Positions 58,787 through 64,000 of a DNA stretch of 64,000 nucleotides are shown in pieces (the first letter of the stretch is position 1; the number at the start of each line of letters is the position of its first letter). The stretch is from Brevinema_A sp051649245 (GTDB lineage Bacteria; Spirochaetota; Brevinematia; Brevinematales; Brevinemataceae), in contig JBOFGS010000014.1 of assembly GCA_051649245.1 (NCBI GenBank), positions 1 to 64,000 of the forward strand, read 5' to 3'. Made by a program: the position numbers and the translations under genes. Below the pieces are notes generated by a model, which was not told the DNA's origin, ran no database searches, and worked only from the letters and a program-made list of their open reading frames with translations.

Positions 58787-60772
58787 GTGAAAAAAATATT
58801 ATTTTTACTATGCTTTATTTATTCGACAGCACATACTCAAAGAGTACAATTATCAAGTATTCCTGGACAAGATGCAGACATGAATATCAATGATATGCTG
58901 AGTCAGATTATGGCGCCTTATCATCAAGAGCTTTCTAATATTCAAAATAAACGACGTGATAAAGAAATAGAACTGGGATTACTTCGTGAACTACGAACGA
59001 ATATCGATACCTTTGATCGAATAAATCGTTATATTTTTGGATATGAATCCGCGTTTCGATCATTGACCAATGAAAATTCTGATCCAACGGCCTTGGCATT
59101 ACAAGTAGAACGTATTGCAAAAAAAGGAGAATACAAGATTCAAATAGATCAACTTGCTCAAAGCGATTCTTTTTCGTCCCCTGCAGTTACATTAGATAAG
59201 ATTATTCCTCCCGGAATGTTTTATGTAAAAATAAATGATCAATCTACACCTATTAATTTTATGGGTGGTAATATCCTTAATCTTGCAAATCTTCTCCAGC
59301 AACAATTATCCAATAATATCGATGTTCGTATTATAAACACTTCTGATAATACGAGAACGTTATCTATGAATGGTAAGAAAACAGGAGAAAATCAAAAAAT
59401 TATTTTTGATGGAGATTTGAAACCATTGTTAGATATTGAACTCTTATCAAAAGGAACGCGTGAAGAAAAAAATATTACATGGCCAAACAATCAGACTAAT
59501 CTTCATATTTCAAATAATACCTACTCTTTAAATCTAAAAGAAAAAATAAAATCTAATAGCACCTTATCTTTTACAATCAATATGAAACAAATTACTCAAA
59601 ACATTGTTGAAAAAAAAGAAAATATTTCTTTATCTAATCTTAATGTAAGTAGTGTAGGTAGTTTTAATATTGAAGAAATTGTGATTCCCGGAACAACACC
59701 TATTCTAGAAGACTTTACAGTTAGTGTATCTACTAATTCAAATATGCCTCCCATACAATCATTAATTTTAAAATTTACAGATAATTTAGAAGAAAAAGTA
59801 CCTCTTAGTAATCAGTCTTATCTTATTGATTTAAAAAAATATGCCGAAAAATGTTTAACAAATATACAAATAACTGCTGAAAAAGCAGAAGTTGATATTT
59901 CTTCATTTCTTATTTCAACCACTCCTGAAGGAGCATTGAGACCGTACCATGTTATTTCTGAAGCACAAGATGCTGTGATAAAACTTGATGGGGTCAAAAT
60001 AACTAGATCTCAAAACAATATTACAGATCTCATACCAGGTGTCACTTTTAATTTATTAGAATCTCGTTCTAATACTATTAATGTTAAAATTAAACCTGAT
60101 ATCCAACTCATTAAGGATACAATTACAGAATGGGTGATTAGTTATAATTCCATCATGGAGGAAATTTTCACATTGATTACTATTCCTATTGAAAAAGTTG
60201 GTCGTTTAAAACGACTTCATCAACGTGAAAAAGATGGAGAAGACCTCAAAGAAGGTGCTCTTTATGGTAATACTAGTTTGATCGGATATAGAGATCGTTT
60301 AAGACGTGTAATTGGAACTGCTTTTGGAAATGATCCTAATAAAATCAGCCTTCTTGATCAAGTGGGTATTTATGTTCGTCGTGCAAATACAGTTAGTACT
60401 GATCCTGAATCTGTCAAAAAAGGTACTCTTACACTTGATATGGGACAATTTGAAACAGTTTTAACAGATAATTTTGATGCTGTATCTGATTTATTTGTGA
60501 AAGATACAGATGGAGATCGTGTTGGTGATATTGGTGTGACGGTTATGATTCAAGAAGTAGATAATATGATGATTGGTAATACGGGTTATTTAACACGTAT
60601 GGATCAAGAAAGTCGACGTATCATGTTGGATTTTAATTCTCGTATTGCAAAAAAACAAGATGAACTTGATCGTGTGGAACAAAAAGAACGTAGAGCTCTT
60701 CTTCAAATGAACCAAGCTATTGCAGCAAGTAAAGCTCAAAATGAATCTTTGAAACAACGTTTTGGAAATTAA
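58787..60772 (+). CDS. fliD: Flagellar filament cap protein FliD
   Basis: GTG 58787, after GAGGT, is preferred; an ATG at 58775 would use the binding site as codons. The product of about 661 residues has the FliD N-terminal region (SSIPGQDADMNINDMLSQIM and LRTNIDTFDRINRYI) and the C-terminal region with YGNTSLIGYRDRLRRVIG, LDQVGIYVRR and IAKKQDELDRVEQKERRALLQMNQAIA. It caps the filament and assembles flagellin. The first 18 residues (KKILFLLCFIYSTAHTQ) look like a Sec signal peptide, which is unusual for FliD. Confidence 0.9.
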   Translation: MKKILFLLCFIYSTAHTQRVQLSSIPGQDADMNINDMLSQIMAPYHQELSNIQNKRRDKEIELGLLRELRTNIDTFDRINRYIFGYESAFRSLTNENSDPTALALQVERIAKKGEYKIQIDQLAQSDSFSSPAVTLDKIIPPGMFYVKINDQSTPINFMGGNILNLANLLQQQLSNNIDVRIINTSDNTRTLSMNGKKTGENQKIIFDGDLKPLLDIELLSKGTREEKNITWPNNQTNLHISNNTYSLNLKEKIKSNSTLSFTINMKQITQNIVEKKENISLSNLNVSSVGSFNIEEIVIPGTTPILEDFTVSVSTNSNMPPIQSLILKFTDNLEEKVPLSNQSYLIDLKKYAEKCLTNIQITAEKAEVDISSFLISTTPEGALRPYHVISEAQDAVIKLDGVKITRSQNNITDLIPGVTFNLLESRSNTINVKIKPDIQLIKDTITEWVISYNSIMEEIFTLITIPIEKVGRLKRLHQREKDGEDLKEGALYGNTSLIGYRDRLRRVIGTAFGNDPNKISLLDQVGIYVRRANTVSTDPESVKKGTLTLDMGQFETVLTDNFDAVSDLFVKDTDGDRVGDIGVTVMIQEVDNMMIGNTGYLTRMDQESRRIMLDFNSRIAKKQDELDRVEQKERRALLQMNQAIAASKAQNESLKQRFGN

Positions 60773-60820
60773 TAAAATAATTTTACGATGTAAAATATCA
60801 TAATATAAGGAAGAATTTGA

Positions 60821-61768
60821 ATGAATTATCGAAGATTAGGAAAAACAGGCCTTCAAGTAAGCTCATTAGCATTAGGAAGTTGGTTAACATTCGCTAATAC
60901 CATAGAAAAAGAAACCAGCATTAATATTATTGATAAAGCATATGAGCTTGGTATTAATTTTTTTGATTGTGCAAATGTATACACACATGGTGAATCCGAA
61001 AAACTATTGGGTGAAGTTTTAAGTCGTTATCCTAGAGAAAATTATATCATTTCAACAAAAGCTTATTGGCCAATGAATGATCTACCAAACGGTAAAGGTT
61101 TATCACGTAAACATCTTATGGATCAATTTCATGCATCTTTGCAGCGTTTAAAAATGGATTATGTGGATATTTTTTATTGTCATCGTTTTGATACAGAAAG
61201 TGATTTATATGAAACATTACGTACCATTGATGATTTTATTCGTCAAGGGAAAATTCTTTATATTGGTGTAAGCGAATGGTCTGCCGTTCAAATTATGGAA
61301 GCATTAGGTACCCAAGATAAGTATCTTTTGGATCGAATTGTCACCAATCAGCCTATTTATAATTTATTAAACAGAAAAATTGAAAAAGATATTTTACCAA
61401 CATGTCTTAGTCATGGTATTGGTGTCATACCTTTTTCACCACTAGCTCAAGGATTTTTATCAGGTAAATATCGAAAAGGAAAAGAAATTCCAAAGGATTC
61501 TCGTGCAGCAAACGAAAAAATAAATGAATTTATGCAAACGTATCTTACTCCTGAAAATTTTGACAAAATTGAAAAATTTATTTCCGTAGCAAATAAAAAA
61601 GAATGCTCTCCATCTCAATTAGCACTTGCATGGCTTTTACATAAACCAGGAATATCGTCTGTATTAATAGGATCCTCCAATGTAGCTCAGATAGAAGAAA
61701 ATGTTAAAGCAATTGATGTTTTATTATCAAACGAAGAAATGATTGAATTAGAAAATATTTTCGGATAA
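60821..61768 (+). CDS. Aldo-keto reductase (Kv-beta/YghZ-like)
   Basis: The 315-residue protein starts after AAGGAAG. It has the AKR pattern MNYRRLGKTGLQVSSLALGSW, FFDCANVYTHGESEKLLG (catalytic Asp, Tyr), IISTKAYWP (Lys) and YVDIFYCHRFD (His). The C-terminal GSSNVAQIEENVKAI binds NADPH. The group resembles potassium-channel beta subunits and YghZ. The substrate is unknown. Confidence 0.92.
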   Translation: MNYRRLGKTGLQVSSLALGSWLTFANTIEKETSINIIDKAYELGINFFDCANVYTHGESEKLLGEVLSRYPRENYIISTKAYWPMNDLPNGKGLSRKHLMDQFHASLQRLKMDYVDIFYCHRFDTESDLYETLRTIDDFIRQGKILYIGVSEWSAVQIMEALGTQDKYLLDRIVTNQPIYNLLNRKIEKDILPTCLSHGIGVIPFSPLAQGFLSGKYRKGKEIPKDSRAANEKINEFMQTYLTPENFDKIEKFISVANKKECSPSQLALAWLLHKPGISSVLIGSSNVAQIEENVKAIDVLLSNEEMIELENIFG

Positions 61769-61771
61769 TTA

Positions 61772-61800
61772 TTGACAAATCAAAGATTATAGTATATAAT
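61772..61800 (+). promoter_or_regulatory. rimP-nusA-infB promoter
   Basis: TTGACA (61772-61777), 17 bp and TATAAT (61795-61800) directly follow the aldo-keto reductase stop codon. Transcription would start near 61807. Confidence 0.88.
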
Positions 61801-61816
61801 ATTCATATACAACAAT

Positions 61817-61847
61817 AAGGAGTCGCTAGAGACTCCTTATTTTCATT
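61817..61847 (+). terminator. Leader hairpin / possible attenuator of the nusA operon
   Basis: AAGGAGTC-GCTAGA-GACTCCTT is followed by ATTTTCATT. It starts about 10 nt after the predicted transcription start and lies before rimP, so it is in the right place for attenuation or NusA-dependent control. It could also simply end the upstream gene. Confidence 0.6.
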
Positions 61848-61864
61848 ATAAATAAGGATATGAT

Positions 61865-62341
61865 ATGACTGATTCTGAAATTATAACTCTTATCAATGAA
61901 AGTGTTACTTCATTAAAATTTGTTCCTTTAGAGTGCCGTATCAGTCGATCAAAAGCTAAAAATTTGCTCAAAGTGGTCATTCTCAATCCTCATCAAGATA
62001 TTACATCAGATGATTGTACTTTTGTTGCTGATCTTTTATCTCGTCGTCTAGATATTGCAGATCCTTTTGATAAAGCTTATGATTTAGTTGTTGAATCACC
62101 TGGATTAGAACGGGAAATTAAATCTTGTTCAGAATATCAGTATTTTATAGGAAAAGAATTTTGTGTGTTTCCAACACCTGATATTCTTACAAAAGAAGGG
62201 TTGTTTATTGCAAGACTAATTAGTGTTAGTGGTGAAACAATAATATTTAAAAATGAACAGGAAGAGTTTACTTTAAATATCTCACAAATCATCAAAGCAC
62301 GGTTGTATTGTGATTTCAAAAAAATATTAAAAGAAAAATAA
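61865..62341 (+). CDS. rimP: Ribosome maturation factor RimP
   Basis: The 158-residue protein has the RimP pattern: VTSLKFVPLECRIS at the start, ITSDDCTFVADLLSRRLD in the middle and DLVVESPGLEREIKS followed by FIGKEFCVF. It helps assemble the 30S subunit. It leads the conserved rimP-nusA-infB order. Confidence 0.92.
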   Translation: MTDSEIITLINESVTSLKFVPLECRISRSKAKNLLKVVILNPHQDITSDDCTFVADLLSRRLDIADPFDKAYDLVVESPGLEREIKSCSEYQYFIGKEFCVFPTPDILTKEGLFIARLISVSGETIIFKNEQEEFTLNISQIIKARLYCDFKKILKEK

Positions 62342-62373
62342 AATATACAGAGTAGTTTGAGTTGGAGGAATAT

Positions 62374-63729
62374 ATGGCCTTTCCTGATTTGATTGTCGCT
62401 TTTGCAAAAGACCATGGAATATCAGAAGAGCGTGCTGATGGAGTTCTCAAAGAAGCATTTATCACATTATACAAAAGAGAGCATGGAAAAGAATATGATA
62501 ATATTGAAATAGAAATAAAAAAAACAGGCATTTCATTGTGGCAAATAAAAACTATTGTAAATGAAGATGATCTCGAAGATCCTGTTCTAGAAATCTCGCC
62601 TAAAGATGCTGCTTCATTTACTTCTAATGTTAATGTTGGAGAAGAAGTTCGTATTGAAATTCCAATCGAAAAATTTGGTCGTCAAGCTGCTCAAATTATG
62701 AAACAATTACTTAAACAAAAAGTAACAGATATACAAAAAGATCTTATTTTTGGTGAATATGCAGATAAAAAAGGAACTCTCTTTACTGCCCATGTAAAAT
62801 CAAGGACAGACTCTAAGAATGGTGGATATTATATTTCTCTTGATCCTAAAGGAACAGAGGCTTTTCTTCCTTATTCAGAGGCACTACCTGATGAAGTTTT
62901 GTCACCAAGTGATAATATTAAAGTTTATCTTAAAGAAGTTCTTCAAGTTACAAAAAAAGGTGAAAGTCAATTGATTTTTACACGTATAAATCCTGCGATT
63001 GTTCAAGAATTGTTAAAATTAAATATTCCTGAAATTGCAGATGGTACTTTTGTTATCAAAGGTGTTTCTCGTAAACCAGGTGAAGTGACAAAAATTATTT
63101 TACATTCACTTGTTGATGGATTAGATCCTATTAGTGTTACCGTTGGTAAATCAGGATCTCGTATTAAACCTATTCGTCAAGAATTAGGTAGTGAACGTAT
63201 TGAAATTATTCGTTATAATAATGATATCAAAGAACTTATTATCAATGCAATCAGAGCAAGTCGTGTTCTAAAAAATCGTATTGCTGAAGTTTTTAATGTC
63301 GATCTTAATTATGACAGACATGAAGCTTCTATTGTAGTTGCAGATGAATTTCTAGCTCCTTTAATTGGAAAGCAAGGTTCTCATCAGCGAATGCTTGAAG
63401 AGATTATAGGATGGAAAATTCGTTTCTCTGCTTACTCGGAATTTGAGGAAATTTTAAAAGAAAAACAAAAAGAAGTTGATGATTTACTTGGCATTTCTGA
63501 TACTCAAGATTATGAAATTATTGAAGATGAATCTATTTCTCTTCATATGCTTCCATTCACAAAAGATCAAATTGATGCTCTTGAAGATGCTGGATTTAAA
63601 AGTGTAACTGAAATTATTGAACTGACTGTTGAAGATTTAACAAAAGAAACAGGTCTGAGTCTTAATGAGGCATTAGAAATCTGGAAAATTATTGAGGATA
63701 ATATTGAAATTGAAGAAGATGAAGAATAA
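62374..63729 (+). CDS. nusA: Transcription termination/antitermination factor NusA
   Basis: ATG 62374 follows GGAGGAA. The 451-residue protein has the N-terminal RNA-polymerase-binding domain (to about 130), an S1 domain (FTAHVKSRTDSKNGGYYISLDPKGTEAFLPYSE), two KH domains (VTVGKSGSRIKPIRQELGSERIEII; LIGKQGSHQRMLEEIIGWKI) and a C-terminal helix-hairpin-helix-type segment (QIDALEDAGFKSVTEIIELTVEDL) with an acidic tail. It modulates pausing and termination. Confidence 0.96.
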   Translation: MAFPDLIVAFAKDHGISEERADGVLKEAFITLYKREHGKEYDNIEIEIKKTGISLWQIKTIVNEDDLEDPVLEISPKDAASFTSNVNVGEEVRIEIPIEKFGRQAAQIMKQLLKQKVTDIQKDLIFGEYADKKGTLFTAHVKSRTDSKNGGYYISLDPKGTEAFLPYSEALPDEVLSPSDNIKVYLKEVLQVTKKGESQLIFTRINPAIVQELLKLNIPEIADGTFVIKGVSRKPGEVTKIILHSLVDGLDPISVTVGKSGSRIKPIRQELGSERIEIIRYNNDIKELIINAIRASRVLKNRIAEVFNVDLNYDRHEASIVVADEFLAPLIGKQGSHQRMLEEIIGWKIRFSAYSEFEEILKEKQKEVDDLLGISDTQDYEIIEDESISLHMLPFTKDQIDALEDAGFKSVTEIIELTVEDLTKETGLSLNEALEIWKIIEDNIEIEEDEE

Positions 63730-63779
63730 AATGACAAAAGTTTATAGAGTTTGTTATAGAGAATTACTAAGGAGAGTGT

Positions 63780-64000
63780 ATGCTTAAAGACGATGCGCAA
63801 AAAAAAGGTCCTAAAAAGATTAAACTCAAAATAAAAAATATCCCAACTAGTGAAACCTCTAATGTTTCAGATAACCAAAATGAAATTGGACCTGTTTCTA
63901 CAAAAGAAGTTAATCAAACGAATGTCGAAAATAATCTCGCTACCTCTACAAAGAGTATAGAAAGTTCTCGTCAATCATCTTCTATAAAAATTGGAAGTAA
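63780..64000 (+). CDS. infB: Translation initiation factor IF-2, N-terminal part (cut by window end)
   Basis: ATG 63780 follows AAGGAGAG and the frame is open to the end of the window. The visible 73 residues begin MLKDDAQKKGPKKIKLKIKN and continue Ser/Asn/Glu-rich, as in the disordered N-terminus of IF-2. The identification depends on position after nusA. A tiny frame of 18 codons (63731-63787) overlaps its start and may only be a coupling leader. Confidence 0.75.
   Translation, partial: MLKDDAQKKGPKKIKLKIKNIPTSETSNVSDNQNEIGPVSTKEVNQTNVENNLATSTKSIESSRQSSSIKIGS

Noticed and set aside
63731..63787. YlxR-like gene between nusA and infB
   Set aside because: The 18-codon frame is far too short and lacks the Cys-rich start of that family.

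Overview
The window reads as a chromosomal segment of a low-GC, diderm, flagellated bacterium. The outer membrane is implied by RND/TolC efflux, LptB and many lipoproteins. Flagella are implied by FliD. Mostly small intergenic gaps, canonical TTGACA-17-TATAAT promoters and a FliD that appears to carry a Sec signal peptide suggest a spirochaete (Brevinema- or Brachyspira-like). That placement is inference; no rRNA gene is present to test it.

Region 1 (about 1-19140) is a mosaic accessory block. It is flanked by two related structured repeats (21-155 and 19000-19140) and lies next to a tRNA-Ser(UGA) gene. From the left it holds an iteron-like 21-bp repeat array, a LysM protein and an M15-type peptidase behind a structured leader, and a lipoprotein. 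Next comes a leftward operon coding for a ScrFI/LlaMI-like restriction-modification system whose endonuclease stop overlaps the start of a Gabija defence pair (GajA-GajB); the second, HTH-containing m5C methyltransferase is transcribed divergently. A noncoding stretch with a strong promoter and a 19-bp inverted repeat follows. Then come a phage packaging module without portal or capsid genes (ParB-methyltransferase, DUF5681/TerS-like, TerL) and an integration module (KilA-N-like, DUF2924, two small phage proteins, large serine recombinase).

Region 2 (19242-30390) holds tRNA-Ser, an operon with an RND pump fused in one ORF to a TolC-type outer-membrane factor plus a secreted FN3-like protein, several secreted or lipoprotein genes of unknown function, and decaying genes. 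The decaying genes include a frameshifted putative restriction endonuclease, a lipoprotein gene with an internal stop and a frameshifted ORF.

Region 3 (30362-35346) is a complete gokushovirus-like Microviridae prophage with VP5-like, VP1, VP3, VP2, VP8-like and VP4 genes. It is bounded by a perfect 29-bp direct repeat. The repeat has the architecture of a XerC/XerD dif site, so this window probably contains the chromosome terminus. The prophage carries its own small lipoprotein gene, which has a paralogue on the chromosome at 25910.

Region 4 (35417-64000) is ordinary housekeeping DNA. It holds a polar amino-acid ABC transporter, a divergent RibBA-like protein, ctpA-accD-lptB, pgeF, gltX-prfB-galU-GNAT (prfB with its programmed +1 frameshift), rnpB, a LysM/degenerate-M23 protein, nadV, a Wzm/Wzt-type exporter around an FAD-dependent dehydrogenase, a GH57 enzyme, two single-domain rhodaneses, rpiB, fliD, an aldo-keto reductase, and rimP-nusA with the start of infB.
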